From: Adhaeribacter aquaticus DSM 16391
GTDB taxonomy: Bacteria > Bacteroidota > Bacteroidia > Cytophagales > Hymenobacteraceae
Length of the DNA: 64,000 nt
Direction of reading: 5' to 3'
Assembly (NCBI RefSeq): GCF_000473365.1
Contig: NZ_KI421517.1
Coordinates: 4,476,296 to 4,540,295, forward strand
Made by a program: the position numbers and the translations under genes. This document shows positions 18,230 through 27,490 of this stretch, one piece after another. The number at the start of each line of letters is the position of its first letter. Position 1 is the first letter of the stretch. The notes under the pieces are model-generated. The model worked only from the letters and a program-made list of their open reading frames with translations, did not search any database and was not told the DNA's origin.

Positions 18230-20127
18230 GAAGATTAGCCTTATTCTTTTTATTTCAGGTTTGGATCTGCCAATTTGCAATAGCCCAATCATGCCCAAAT
18301 GGTTTTCGCTTCTTTAACAGTTTAGGTCAGGAAACCACGGTTATTTGTGTGGGAGAAAAACTTCGGGCGAAATCTTGCTTGCCCAACAGTCAGCCGGATA
18401 AAGAATATTATGATTTTGAAGCCAAAAATGGTCTCCAATTCTCAACCGATACAACTAAAAATGTAACCTATAATACTCCTGGCACCTATACGGTAACGCA
18501 ACTGGTAAATTTAGGAGCAGAAGGCATAAAACAGCATGAACGTACTATTACTGTTATAGCCTTACAGGAACCGGAATACACCGTTAGTGCCTGTGCCAAT
18601 GGCTTGGTTCTGGTTAAAATTACGGATACAAAGCTTAATCAATTTTCTGTAAATTTTAATGATAATACGCGGGTACAAGTAGTGGGCCAAGGAGCATTCA
18701 TTAACCACCAATATGCGCCGGGCACTAGCAGTAAAATTACAGTAACCGGTAAATTTACCGGAGCCACCTGTGAAATATCTAAGGAAACCAGGGTTCAGGC
18801 TTTACCAACAGCCCCTACTCCTTCCTTGCAACAAGTCCAAATTACTAATTTAAATACTTCTGGCAGCGTTGCTATTACTTTTGGCAATTTACAGGCAGAA
18901 TATTATTATATTGTTGAAAAACAAAGCAATAATAATTTCATCCCGATTGATACAGTAAAAAATCCCACTTCAGGAGTTGTTACCAGAACTATCCAAGACC
19001 TGAATACCCAGAACTCCTCCAGCTTTAGAATTCGGGTTACAGATGTATGTAATTCTGCTTTACCTGCTTCCAACAGTATTAGCAGTTTGCCACTAACGGT
19101 TGTAGCCGGAAATAACAAAATAAAACTAAGTTGGTCGTCGGTTCCCAATGCCTCGGGGTACGTGCTTAAACGAAATGGAACCGACTACCAAACTGCTATT
19201 CATCCTGACTCAATTACTTTTATTGATAGAAATGTTACCTGCGGTACAAATTACCGCTATCAACTAATAGCCAGGTTAGGCAGTAATACTTCTACTTCCA
19301 ACGAAGTAACTATTACTGCCAATTCCACTCAAAAACCTGCCGGAGGTTTTTTAATAAGTACCTTCACCCCCAATAATCAGGTACAATTAACGGTGATACC
19401 TCCTACTTCCGAAAGCCCGAAGTCTTATTCCTTTCAAAAAAGTGCGGGCAGCAATACTTTCGTTAGTTTGGCTACCGGCGAACAAAATATTACGATAGAT
19501 AATAAAGTAACTTTAACCGGACCTACACCTTGCTACCAGGCATTTTTTACTAATAACTGTGGGCAAGCCTCAGAATTAACCAATATTACCTGCCCAATTT
19601 TCCTGACGGGCACTTTCACCTTAGGTAATATAGAACTATCCTGGACGCCATTTCAGGGGTTCCCAAACGGTATTCAGCAATATCTGGTTGAACAGGTAGA
19701 TGCTTCAGGCCAGGTAACCACCAGCAGTGTTGCGAGCGGCAATACTTTTACAACCACAAACAACACAGAACAACAAGTAAATTTTAGAATTAAGGCGGTT
19801 GGTAATCATGCAAATGAGATAAGCTATTCCAATACCCTAAACTTAAAAAGAGAGACTCAGCTACTGATACCTACCGCCTTTACTCCTAATGGCGATGGTC
19901 TCAATGATAAGTTTGAGGTAAAAGGACAGTTTATCAGATCTTTCAAAATGGTGATCTATAACCGGTGGGGCGAAGGGATATTTGAAAGCACCAATCAAAA
20001 CCATTCCTGGGATGGAAGGATTAATGGCAAGGAAGCGACTCCCGGTGTTTATTCGTATGCTTTAAACGCTACAGATGATAACGGCAAAATATACAATAAA
20101 ACAGGTACCATTACCTTATTACGATAA
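18226..20127 (+). CDS. T9SS type B secreted protein with PKD/fibronectin-like repeats and gliding-motility-type C-terminal domain
   Basis: 633 residues. A signal peptide (about 1-20, ending IAQS) is followed by a PKD-like domain (about 25-120), fibronectin type III-like modules (about 200-530), and a C-terminal gliding motility-associated domain beginning IPTAFTPNGDGLNDKFEV (about 545) with YNRWGEGIFES and SWDG. That domain directs export by the type IX secretion system and attachment to the cell surface or release. It starts at TTG 18226, which overlaps the stop of the preceding gene (TTGA). The binding target is unknown. The position downstream of hisS appears to reflect shared transcription only. 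Confidence 0.9.
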   Translation: MRRLALFFLFQVWICQFAIAQSCPNGFRFFNSLGQETTVICVGEKLRAKSCLPNSQPDKEYYDFEAKNGLQFSTDTTKNVTYNTPGTYTVTQLVNLGAEGIKQHERTITVIALQEPEYTVSACANGLVLVKITDTKLNQFSVNFNDNTRVQVVGQGAFINHQYAPGTSSKITVTGKFTGATCEISKETRVQALPTAPTPSLQQVQITNLNTSGSVAITFGNLQAEYYYIVEKQSNNNFIPIDTVKNPTSGVVTRTIQDLNTQNSSSFRIRVTDVCNSALPASNSISSLPLTVVAGNNKIKLSWSSVPNASGYVLKRNGTDYQTAIHPDSITFIDRNVTCGTNYRYQLIARLGSNTSTSNEVTITANSTQKPAGGFLISTFTPNNQVQLTVIPPTSESPKSYSFQKSAGSNTFVSLATGEQNITIDNKVTLTGPTPCYQAFFTNNCGQASELTNITCPIFLTGTFTLGNIELSWTPFQGFPNGIQQYLVEQVDASGQVTTSSVASGNTFTTTNNTEQQVNFRIKAVGNHANEISYSNTLNLKRETQLLIPTAFTPNGDGLNDKFEVKGQFIRSFKMVIYNRWGEGIFESTNQNHSWDGRINGKEATPGVYSYALNATDDNGKIYNKTGTITLLR

Positions 20128-20164
20128 GCGGATAAATCTATTTTTACGTTTAGCTAAAACAGCG

Positions 20165-20172
20165 TATTTTTG
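20165..20172 (+). promoter_or_regulatory. Candidate -7 box of ybaB
   Basis: TATTTTTG matches TAnnTTTG and lies 25 bases upstream of the ybaB ATG. A -33 element is not obvious. Confidence 0.45.
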
Positions 20173-20197
20173 AGTTTAAATAAAAGAAAGGAAATTT

Positions 20198-20533
20198 ATG
20201 TTTGATATGTTTAATATGATGAACAAGCTGAAAGAAGTACAGGGCAAAATGAAAGAGGCCCAGGACAGCTTGCAATTTATTACCGTAACTGCCGAATCGG
20301 GTGCCGGTTTGGTTAAAGCAAAAGTTAATGGTCTTAAACGAGTAATCAGCATTGACATAGATGAATCTTTATTAAATAAAGAGGATAAGGATATGGTTAC
20401 GGATTTGGTGGTAGCGGCCGTTAACAAAGCTATGGACGAAGCCAGTGAAAAGGCAAAAGATGAAATGAAACGGCAGACGGAAGGCTTAATTCCTAATATC
20501 CCTGGTTTTGATTTAGGTAATCTTGGTTTCTAA
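20198..20533 (+). CDS. YbaB/EbfC family nucleoid-associated protein
   Basis: Small DNA-binding dimer of the nucleoid, 111 residues. The family pattern is clear: MNKLKEVQGKMKEAQ coiled start, VTAESGAGLVKAKVNGLKRVISIDIDESLL core strands, then the DLVVAAVNKAMDEASEKAKDEM helix and a Gly/Pro-rich tail. It often sits by dnaX or recR, but not here. The last 11 bases overlap the next gene, a glycosyltransferase. Confidence 0.95.
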   Translation: MFDMFNMMNKLKEVQGKMKEAQDSLQFITVTAESGAGLVKAKVNGLKRVISIDIDESLLNKEDKDMVTDLVVAAVNKAMDEASEKAKDEMKRQTEGLIPNIPGFDLGNLGF

Positions 20534-21575
20534 TCACTTTCCAAACGTAGCAATAGTAATCTTAAATTGGAATGGCCGGAAATTTCTGGAACAATTCCTG
20601 CCTGGTGTTTTGGCTCAGTCAGCTGGCGCCCAGGTAATTGTGGCTGATAATGCCTCTACTGATGATTCTGTTTCTTTTTTAGAAAATTACTTTCCAGAAG
20701 TAAAACTAATCCATCATAAACAAAACCTGGGGTTCTGCGAGGGCTACAATACGGCCCTAAAACTAGTGGAGGCAGAATTCTATGTCTTGTTGAACTCAGA
20801 TGTTGAGGTAACTCCCAATTGGATAGCCCCTATTCTACAATTATTGTCCGGTGATGTATCTATTGCCGCTTGCCAGCCTAAAATTAAATCTTTTTTTGAC
20901 CGGGCGTATTTTGAATATGCCGGAGCCGGTGGCGGTTTAATAGATTTCTTGGGTTACCCTTTTTGCCGGGGACGTGTATTTGAAACCCTGGAAAAAGATA
21001 ACGGGCAATATAATGATATACAACCCGTATTTTGGGCTACCGGGGCCTGTATGTTTGTTAGAGCAAAAGCTTTTTGGGAACTAGGTGGCTTGGAGCCAGC
21101 CTTTTTTGCCCACATGGAAGAAATTGATTTGTGCTGGCGCTTACAAAATGCCGGTTATAAAGTTATGTACTGCGGGCATAGCGAAATTTATCATGTTGGC
21201 GGTGGCACTCTCCATAAATCTAACTCCCGGAAAACTTACCTAAATTTCAGAAACGGGTTGGCTTTATTTTACAAGAATAGTTCTGATCCAAACCTGTACT
21301 TCCTGCTGTTAATCCGCATCATATTAGATTGGATTGCAGCCTTGAAGTTTACCAGTGAGGGCCAGTGGCGCGATGGATTAGCCGTTTTCAAAGCACACTG
21401 GCATTTAGTAAAAAATAGAAAGTATTGGTACAAGCAAAGGCAATTAAGTCCTAAAACCAGTAATCAGCCGGCACAAATAATTTATAATAAAAGTGTGGTC
21501 TGGCAATATTTTATAAAAGGAAAACGCTTTTATAAAAGTTTAGAAGTCCCAGATAGTGCTACGCTGCCTTCTTAA
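20523..21575 (+). CDS. Family 2 glycosyltransferase (rhamnosyltransferase-like)
   Basis: Transfers a sugar from an activated nucleotide donor to a glycan acceptor. The 350-residue GT-A protein opens VAIVILNWNGRKFLEQFLPG, has the LLNSDVEVTP metal-binding region (a DxD-type motif), and the ATGACMFVRAKAFWELGG and EEIDLCWRLQNAGYKV acceptor-side motifs that mark the WbbL/dTDP-Rha transferase-like branch. No membrane segment is convincing. It starts at TTG 20523, inside the end of ybaB. Donor and acceptor are not determined; it lies outside the main polysaccharide loci. Confidence 0.9.
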   Translation: MVSNHFPNVAIVILNWNGRKFLEQFLPGVLAQSAGAQVIVADNASTDDSVSFLENYFPEVKLIHHKQNLGFCEGYNTALKLVEAEFYVLLNSDVEVTPNWIAPILQLLSGDVSIAACQPKIKSFFDRAYFEYAGAGGGLIDFLGYPFCRGRVFETLEKDNGQYNDIQPVFWATGACMFVRAKAFWELGGLEPAFFAHMEEIDLCWRLQNAGYKVMYCGHSEIYHVGGGTLHKSNSRKTYLNFRNGLALFYKNSSDPNLYFLLLIRIILDWIAALKFTSEGQWRDGLAVFKAHWHLVKNRKYWYKQRQLSPKTSNQPAQIIYNKSVVWQYFIKGKRFYKSLEVPDSATLPS

Positions 21576-21758
21576 GCATTTCCGGATATTTATCCAAAAT
21601 GCTAACATCAGGTACACGATTAACGGAGAACCAAACGTTAAAAACGATAAGTAAATAAAGGATAAGCGTATGCTGCTGGTAGCAAAACCAAGTTTTTCAC
21701 CGATTTTAGTGCAGACCCCAAACGCTTGCGATTCCAGAAAATATTGTAAACGTTCCAT
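21540..21758 (-). CDS. PspC domain protein
   Basis: 72 residues: a PspC-type domain with SQAFGVCTKIGEKLGFATSSIRLSF and a hydrophobic helix (about 33-57, YLSFLTFGSPLIVYLMLAFWI). PspC proteins act at the inner membrane in envelope-stress responses. It is convergent with the upstream glycosyltransferase and their 3' ends overlap by 36 bases. No pspA partner is seen here, so the stress role is from the family only. Confidence 0.85.
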   Translation of the reverse strand: MERLQYFLESQAFGVCTKIGEKLGFATSSIRLSFIYLSFLTFGSPLIVYLMLAFWINIRKCLRRQRSTIWDF

Positions 21759-21887
21759 CCGCGGTAAAAATAATGTGTAAGATAATATATAAAAGGAAGC
21801 TGGCCAATAAATTAACCAAACTTTAATTATTTACTAATTTGTAGTATTGCACAATGTGCCCTATACGCAAATAAGTGCTACCAGGAT

Positions 21888-23678
21888 ATGAAAAAATACG
21901 TTAAATACCCCTTCCGGCAGACTTTTTTATTTCTTACCTTATTGGTTCCTTTCATACATGGCTGCACATTATCTAAAATGATAACCTTAAGCCGGAATCA
22001 AAAAATATGGGTTGAGCCAAAGCTGTTAGAGGTTTCCGGGGAAAATGTATTGTTTGAGGTAAAAGCTCAGATACCTCCCGCCATGATCCGGAAGAAAGCC
22101 TTTTATAGCTTAGCATTTTTTTACCGCTATGACCTTAATAAGGAAGATCCTGTTGGTCAGCTGGTTTTTCTGCCCGGCGATTTTATTTATGAAAATAAAA
22201 AACCTACTATAACGCAACAGTTTTCCTTTCCTTATTTGCCTCAAAAAAATCCGGGCCGGCTGTGGGTACAAGGAGTTGCCAGTACCCCTAAGGGCCGTAG
22301 TAAAAGAACTACCATGTTCCCGCTGGCGAATGGCATTGTAACAACATCTAAGTTAATAGCTCACAACAACCAGGTAAATTTTGTAACGGATGCTTATAAA
22401 CCAGATAATGAGGAAACTAATACTTTAACTGTTTTCTATGAAAAAGGAGAATTAAATCCCAGGAGTTTTATGGGATCCAGTATATCAATTTTAAATGATT
22501 TTATAGAAGCTAATTACAAGACCAATAAAGTAGAAATAATAGGTTTTCAATCTTCAGAGAAAGAAGAAACTCAAAAAGGAAACTTAGCTCAGAGACGGGC
22601 CGCCTATCTGGAAAAATTTTACCGGCATAAACTAAAAGTAAGCAATTACACCAACACGGCCAATAATATTTCCTTCCAAACCCATGGTATTTCGAGTTCC
22701 TGGGATCTTTTTGTTCAAAAAATTCAAAGTTCTGCTTTACCAAAAGATGAAATTCAACAAATAGTAGCTATTGCAACTGGTCCGGGAGATGACGCTGAAA
22801 AAGACAGGAAATTACAGAAGCTGGAATCTTACGAGTATATAGATTTATATGTATACCCGGTACTCCGCTTTGCGGAAGTGAAAATAGAATTTATACCTGT
22901 TCAGAAGAAAAATTACGAAATATATCTGCTTTCCAAAAAAATTGTAGAAGAAAAAGTAGACCAGGAAGCCTTATCAGAGGAAGAATTACGTTATTCCGCT
23001 ACCTTAACCCCGTTATTAGCTGAAAAACAAAAAATTTATGAAAAAGCAGTCACTACATCAGACTATTGGCAGGATTATCATAATCTGGGAATAGTTTACT
23101 TCCAGATGGCCAAGCGGCAAAATAAACCGGTTTCCAAAAAGGCTATGTTAGAGGCCGCTATTAAAAACTTAACGTATGCCAGCCACCGAAATCCGAACGC
23201 CGAAAACTTTTACCATTTAGCTTCTGCCCACCAAACGCTTGGCAATTTTCTTGAAGCACTTCAGGCCTATGATTACGCCATCAAACTAGGAGGATCTCTG
23301 CCGCTGCTTCAGCAAATTTTTTCAGATAAAGCCGCATTAGAAATAGAAATTGGTCAGGTAGATGATGCGTTGAATAGTTTATCGTATGCGGGCACCAGTT
23401 ATCAGAACTATATTAATAGAGGTTTGTGCTACATGCTAAAAGAAAATTATGACCAGGCAACTAAATTTTACGAAGAAGCGCTGGCCTTAAAACCTAACGA
23501 TGCCTTAGCTTATTATTCACAAGCTATTCTGGCCGCCCGTACTAAAGATAAAAACCTACTGGCGTATAACCTGAACAAAGCCATAAGAGCCGATAAATCT
23601 TATGTAAGAAAAGCCATTGAAGATTTAGAATTTAAACCTTATATGCAACAACCATTTTTTAAAGCTGCTCTTAAATAA
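21888..23678 (+). CDS. Lipoprotein with OmpA-like middle domain and C-terminal TPR repeats
   Basis: 596 residues. A lipoprotein signal ends at Cys26 (VPFIHGCTLSK). A beta-rich N-terminal region (about 40-150) is followed by an OmpA-like peptidoglycan-binding module (about 165-345: KVEIIGFQSSEKEETQKGNL, LAQRRAAYLEKFYRHKL, then YEYIDLYVYPVLRFAEVKIEF). Residues about 385-590 hold tetratricopeptide repeats (YYFQMAK-, ENFYHLASAHQTLGNFLEALQAYDYAI-type). This combination suggests an outer-membrane anchor that links peptidoglycan to a protein scaffold. It resembles PorE-like gliding/T9SS lipoproteins in parts but has a different domain order and I cannot assign it. Confidence 0.82.
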   Translation: MKKYVKYPFRQTFLFLTLLVPFIHGCTLSKMITLSRNQKIWVEPKLLEVSGENVLFEVKAQIPPAMIRKKAFYSLAFFYRYDLNKEDPVGQLVFLPGDFIYENKKPTITQQFSFPYLPQKNPGRLWVQGVASTPKGRSKRTTMFPLANGIVTTSKLIAHNNQVNFVTDAYKPDNEETNTLTVFYEKGELNPRSFMGSSISILNDFIEANYKTNKVEIIGFQSSEKEETQKGNLAQRRAAYLEKFYRHKLKVSNYTNTANNISFQTHGISSSWDLFVQKIQSSALPKDEIQQIVAIATGPGDDAEKDRKLQKLESYEYIDLYVYPVLRFAEVKIEFIPVQKKNYEIYLLSKKIVEEKVDQEALSEEELRYSATLTPLLAEKQKIYEKAVTTSDYWQDYHNLGIVYFQMAKRQNKPVSKKAMLEAAIKNLTYASHRNPNAENFYHLASAHQTLGNFLEALQAYDYAIKLGGSLPLLQQIFSDKAALEIEIGQVDDALNSLSYAGTSYQNYINRGLCYMLKENYDQATKFYEEALALKPNDALAYYSQAILAARTKDKNLLAYNLNKAIRADKSYVRKAIEDLEFKPYMQQPFFKAALK

Positions 23679-23747
23679 ATCTGTTACAAATATTCATTTT
23701 AAGAGTAAAATATTTAGCAAAAGGGTAAAAAATTACATTTTCATTTT

Positions 23748-23755
23748 TACCTTTG
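23748..23755 (+). promoter_or_regulatory. Candidate -7 box of pdhB
   Basis: TACCTTTG matches TAnnTTTG, 63 bases before the pdhB ATG, implying a roughly 55-base leader. No -33 motif at usual spacing. Confidence 0.4.
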
Positions 23756-23818
23756 AGGGATGAATTAGCTTTAAGCTTTCAATTATTTAGCTTACAAAAT
23801 TTTTGATAACCATATAAC

Positions 23819-24799
23819 ATGCGAACAATACAGTTTAGAGAAGCCCTACGCGAAGCCATGTCAGAAGAAATGAGACGTGACGAACGTATTTTTCTGATGG
23901 GTGAAGAAGTTGCCGAGTACAACGGAGCTTATAAAGTAAGCCAAGGAATGCTTGACGAATTTGGTCCGGAACGCGTAATCGATACCCCAATTGCCGAATT
24001 AGGTTTTGCCGGTATTGGTGTAGGTGCAGCCATGAATGGTTTACGTCCTATTATTGAGTTCATGACTTTTAACTTTTCTTTAGTAGCCATAGACCAAATC
24101 ATCAACTCTGCTGCTAAAATAATGTCAATGTCAGGTGGTCAATATACTGCACCAATGGTTTTCCGCGGACCAACTGGTAGTGCAGGTATGCTTTCATCTC
24201 AGCACTCACAAAACTTTGAAAATTGGTTTGCTAATACTCCTGGATTAAAAGTAGTAGTACCAAGCAACCCATACGATGCAAAAGGTCTTTTAAAAGCCTC
24301 TATCAGGGATGAAGATCCGGTTATTTTTATGGAGTCGGAACAAATGTATGGCGACAAAGGAGAAGTGCCAGAAGAAGAATATGTTATTCCGATTGGTGTA
24401 GCTGATGTGAAACGTGCCGGTAACGATGTTACGATTGTTTCTTTCGGGAAAATGATGAAAATTGTAATTGCTGCTGCCGAAGAACTGCAGAAAGAAGGTA
24501 TTTCAGCGGAAGTAATCGATTTACGCACCGTTCGTCCGATTGATTATAAAGCTATTAACGAATCGGTAAAGAAAACCAACCGATTGGTAGTAGTGGAAGA
24601 GGCCTGGCCTTTAGCATCTATCTCATCTGAAATTGCATTCAACGTTCAGCATAACTCATTTGACTATTTAGATGCTCCAGTTAAACGTGTAACCTGCCGC
24701 GATGTACCTTTGCCTTATGCGCCTACCCTAATTGAAGCCTCTTTGCCTAATATAGAAAGAACTGTTAAGGCTGTTAAAGACGTATTATATAAAAAGTAG
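23819..24799 (+). CDS. pdhB: Pyruvate dehydrogenase E1 component, beta subunit
   Basis: Beta chain of the thiamine-diphosphate-dependent E1 that decarboxylates pyruvate in the pyruvate dehydrogenase complex. The 326-residue protein contains [18 protein letters not shown], the [20 protein letters not shown] helix, and the transketolase-type C-terminal [15 protein letters not shown]. Length and motifs are standard. The alpha subunit is not adjacent. Codon use here looks more constrained than in the neighbours, as expected for a highly expressed gene. A strong bidirectional terminator follows. Confidence 0.95.
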   Translation: MRTIQFREALREAMSEEMRRDERIFLMGEEVAEYNGAYKVSQGMLDEFGPERVIDTPIAELGFAGIGVGAAMNGLRPIIEFMTFNFSLVAIDQIINSAAKIMSMSGGQYTAPMVFRGPTGSAGMLSSQHSQNFENWFANTPGLKVVVPSNPYDAKGLLKASIRDEDPVIFMESEQMYGDKGEVPEEEYVIPIGVADVKRAGNDVTIVSFGKMMKIVIAAAEELQKEGISAEVIDLRTVRPIDYKAINESVKKTNRLVVVEEAWPLASISSEIAFNVQHNSFDYLDAPVKRVTCRDVPLPYAPTLIEASLPNIERTVKAVKDVLYKK

Positions 24800-24802
24800 A
24801 AC

Positions 24803-24866
24803 TAATCTACTACAAAACTAAAAAGGCTTCCCAAACAGGAAGCCTTTTTAGTTTTGTAGTAGATTA
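24803..24866. terminator. Bidirectional terminator, 29-bp perfect stem
   Basis: Two 29-base arms (24803-24831 and 24838-24866) are exact reverse complements around the 6-base loop CAAACA, with GGCTTCC core and A/T-run flanks. It lies between convergent pdhB and the sugar-phosphate transferase gene and gives a T-run in both directions. Confidence 0.95.
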
Positions 24867-24887
24867 ATAAATTAAAACCTTATTTTG

Positions 24888-26270
24888 CTAATAAGCGTTC
24901 TTATCGCCTTTAAATGCATTAAAAATAGTAATAAGGATTATTTTTATATCGAATAAAAAAGTCCAGTTTTCTACATAAAACACATCAAATTTAATTCTGT
25001 TTTTCATTTGATGCGGCTCTGAAGTTTCTCCTCTATAACCCATTACCTGAGCCAGTCCGGTAACACCAGGTTTAATTAAATGCCGCGACATATACCGGTC
25101 GATGATACGGCGATAATTTTCATTTAATTTAATTGGGTGTGGCCTTGGTCCAACAACTGACATATCGCCAATTAATACATTAAAAAACTGAGGCAATTCA
25201 TCTAAACTGCTTTTGCGAAGAAATGCTCCTATCTTAGTAATTCTACCATCACCTTTAGTCGCCTGTTTAGTATCTGCATCGTCATTTATATACATACTTC
25301 TAAACTTAAAACAGGCAAAAGCTTTATTATTACGCCCGTTTCGCATTTGCCTAAAGAAGATGGGTCCCGGAGAATCTATTTTTATTATAATTCCTATTAA
25401 TGGAATAACCCAGGATAGAAGAAATAAAATTACCAGAGAAGAAAACACAATATCAAAACTTCTTTTAGCAAACTTATTAAACACATCGTCCAAAGGAATT
25501 GGACGCAAATTCATTACAGGCAATAAATCGTAAAAATCTACGCTTAATTTCCTGGACTGAATCAGGTTAGACTCCGGAATAAATTTCAGTCTTACAAAAT
25601 TATCTTCAGCAAAATCAATTAGTTGCGTAACCTGGGTGCTTGTTAAATTAAAGGCTGAACAATAAATTTCATCCACTTCATACTCTTTAACAAAACTCTG
25701 AACAGCGCTTATGGAACCTAAAAATTTACTGTTATTCCTAGTATTATCATCAAAAAAACCAAGATACCGGTAGCCATACTCGGGATTATTCTCAAAATAT
25801 TTACGCAGTTGATTGGAAGCTTTATTAAAACCAACAATAACAACTTTTTTATAATTGCCGCCTCTAATCCGATGGTGCTGTAATAAAAAGGTTAAACCAA
25901 TTCGCCACAGGGTCATAAACAGAACCATTAGCAGGTAGGTATGGGTCAAGTATGTCCTGGATATAGAATACTCTTGGGTTATATTCAAACTGGCTTCTAT
26001 TATCAGAATAAATAAAACGATATGTTTTATCAGGTTACTGACAATATAAGTTATCCGGGTCGTTCTTTTAATATTATAAATATTAAGAATAGATGCAGAA
26101 ACTATCCAGGCCAGGTTAAAGTAAATAATAAGATTTAAATAGTTTGGATACTTATAATGCTCTGTATTACCAAAACGAGTAAAATTACTTGCAAAGGCTG
26201 CAAGATTTAATAAGGCAAGATCGCCTAAAGTATTTATAATTTTAATGTACTTTTCGTTTTGTGCAGGCAT
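24888..26270 (-). CDS. Undecaprenyl-phosphate sugar phosphotransferase (WcaJ-like polyprenyl glycosylphosphotransferase)
   Basis: Attaches the first sugar-1-phosphate to undecaprenyl phosphate to start exopolysaccharide repeat-unit assembly. The 460-residue protein has four to five N-terminal membrane segments (about 10-130), a nucleotide-binding-like domain (about 140-240), another helix (about 272-295), and the bacterial sugar transferase domain with FKFRSMYI, KSSLDELPQFFNVLIGDMS and VVGPRPH. The length is standard for the WcaJ/CpsE group. The substrate sugar cannot be read from sequence. It is the 3'-most gene of the minus-strand polysaccharide locus. Confidence 0.93.
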   Translation of the reverse strand: MPAQNEKYIKIINTLGDLALLNLAAFASNFTRFGNTEHYKYPNYLNLIIYFNLAWIVSASILNIYNIKRTTRITYIVSNLIKHIVLFILIIEASLNITQEYSISRTYLTHTYLLMVLFMTLWRIGLTFLLQHHRIRGGNYKKVVIVGFNKASNQLRKYFENNPEYGYRYLGFFDDNTRNNSKFLGSISAVQSFVKEYEVDEIYCSAFNLTSTQVTQLIDFAEDNFVRLKFIPESNLIQSRKLSVDFYDLLPVMNLRPIPLDDVFNKFAKRSFDIVFSSLVILFLLSWVIPLIGIIIKIDSPGPIFFRQMRNGRNNKAFACFKFRSMYINDDADTKQATKGDGRITKIGAFLRKSSLDELPQFFNVLIGDMSVVGPRPHPIKLNENYRRIIDRYMSRHLIKPGVTGLAQVMGYRGETSEPHQMKNRIKFDVFYVENWTFLFDIKIILITIFNAFKGDKNAY

Positions 26271-26320
26271 TAAGTTTTTAAGATGAATTGATAGTGCAAA
26301 TATTAAAATTTATAAGGAAT

Positions 26321-27460
26321 TTAAGTAACTATAAGCTTTTTGTTTTCCTTAAACTTTGCATTAACAAAATTGCGTATTCTATCAATAAACTTACCTTCAT
26401 CAAATTGAAGGGCATTTTCTCGAATAAATGTAGGATCAAAATTTAAATAAACTTCTTCCATTTTTTGTATCGCCTGAATTAAACTATTCACTTCTTGTTC
26501 TTTAAAGAAAATTGCCGTGCTTTCCTTTATTTTATCAACCAGTGGAACCATAGTATCTAACACACCTCCTTGCCCAAAAGCAATTACCGGTCTGCCGGAG
26601 GCATTAGCCTCTAAGGCTGTTATACCAAAATCTTCATATTGCGGAAATACAAGGGCTTTACACCCGGCATACAATTTTTGCAATTCTGTTTTAGATAACC
26701 CACTTTTAAAAATAATATTCGATTTAGCTTTCTTTTTTAATTCTTCGCCTTTGGTGCCTTTCCCAACAATTATCAATTTATAACCTAAGGTATTGAAAGC
26801 GTCAATGGCTAAATCGACACGTTTATAATACTCTAAACGCGTAACCATTAAATAATAATCTTCTATCTTCTCAGCTATTGCAAAATTATTTACCACTACT
26901 GGCGGGTAAATTACAGGTATATGGCCCTGATACTTGTATTTTTCTTTTATCCTCTGGCTGGTTTCCTCTGTATTAGCCAGATAAAAATCTGTGCGTTGGG
27001 CAGCCTGGTAATCTATGTATTTTAAATTAGCTACCATGGTTTTCATTACCAACTTTTTTAAACCTGTGGCGTGTAAATATTCAGTGTATGATTCCGGAAA
27101 CCAGGCCAATCGGAAAGGCTGGTGACAATAATTAATAACTAAAGCCTTATTAGAAACCTTTATATACTTGCCGCAATAAGTAGAAGAAATTAAAACTACA
27201 TCATAATCGGTCACATCCAGTTGTTTCATAGCTAAAACTCCCAATGGGAAAAATAGCTTTTTCATTTGGTTCTCGTTTTTAACCACTTTCTGGTACCAGG
27301 AAGTCCGAACATCACATTCTTTAAAATCTGGGTAAGTATCTTCCGGTTGGTAACAAAGTGTAAATAAAGGTGCTTCTGGAAAAGCATAATGAAAACAACG
27401 GGCTACTTGTTCCGCTCCTCCCCGTCTCATTAAATCATCGTGAACAATTGCTAATTTCAC
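26321..27460 (-). CDS. Family 4 glycosyltransferase
   Basis: GT-B retaining transferase, 379 residues. The N-terminal acceptor side begins IVHDDLMRRGGAEQVARCFH; the C-terminal donor side has a PQYEDFGITALEANASG segment containing the E-x7-E motif (Glu of EDFGITALE). No membrane helix. The start is GTG. It lies 51 bases 5' of the sugar phosphotransferase gene and probably shares its transcript. Sugar specificity is unknown. Confidence 0.9.
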   Translation of the reverse strand: MKLAIVHDDLMRRGGAEQVARCFHYAFPEAPLFTLCYQPEDTYPDFKECDVRTSWYQKVVKNENQMKKLFFPLGVLAMKQLDVTDYDVVLISSTYCGKYIKVSNKALVINYCHQPFRLAWFPESYTEYLHATGLKKLVMKTMVANLKYIDYQAAQRTDFYLANTEETSQRIKEKYKYQGHIPVIYPPVVVNNFAIAEKIEDYYLMVTRLEYYKRVDLAIDAFNTLGYKLIIVGKGTKGEELKKKAKSNIIFKSGLSKTELQKLYAGCKALVFPQYEDFGITALEANASGRPVIAFGQGGVLDTMVPLVDKIKESTAIFFKEQEVNSLIQAIQKMEEVYLNFDPTFIRENALQFDEGKFIDRIRNFVNAKFKENKKLIVT

Positions 27461-27490
27461 TTATATATCTTTTTAAAAGTCAAAAGAAAT

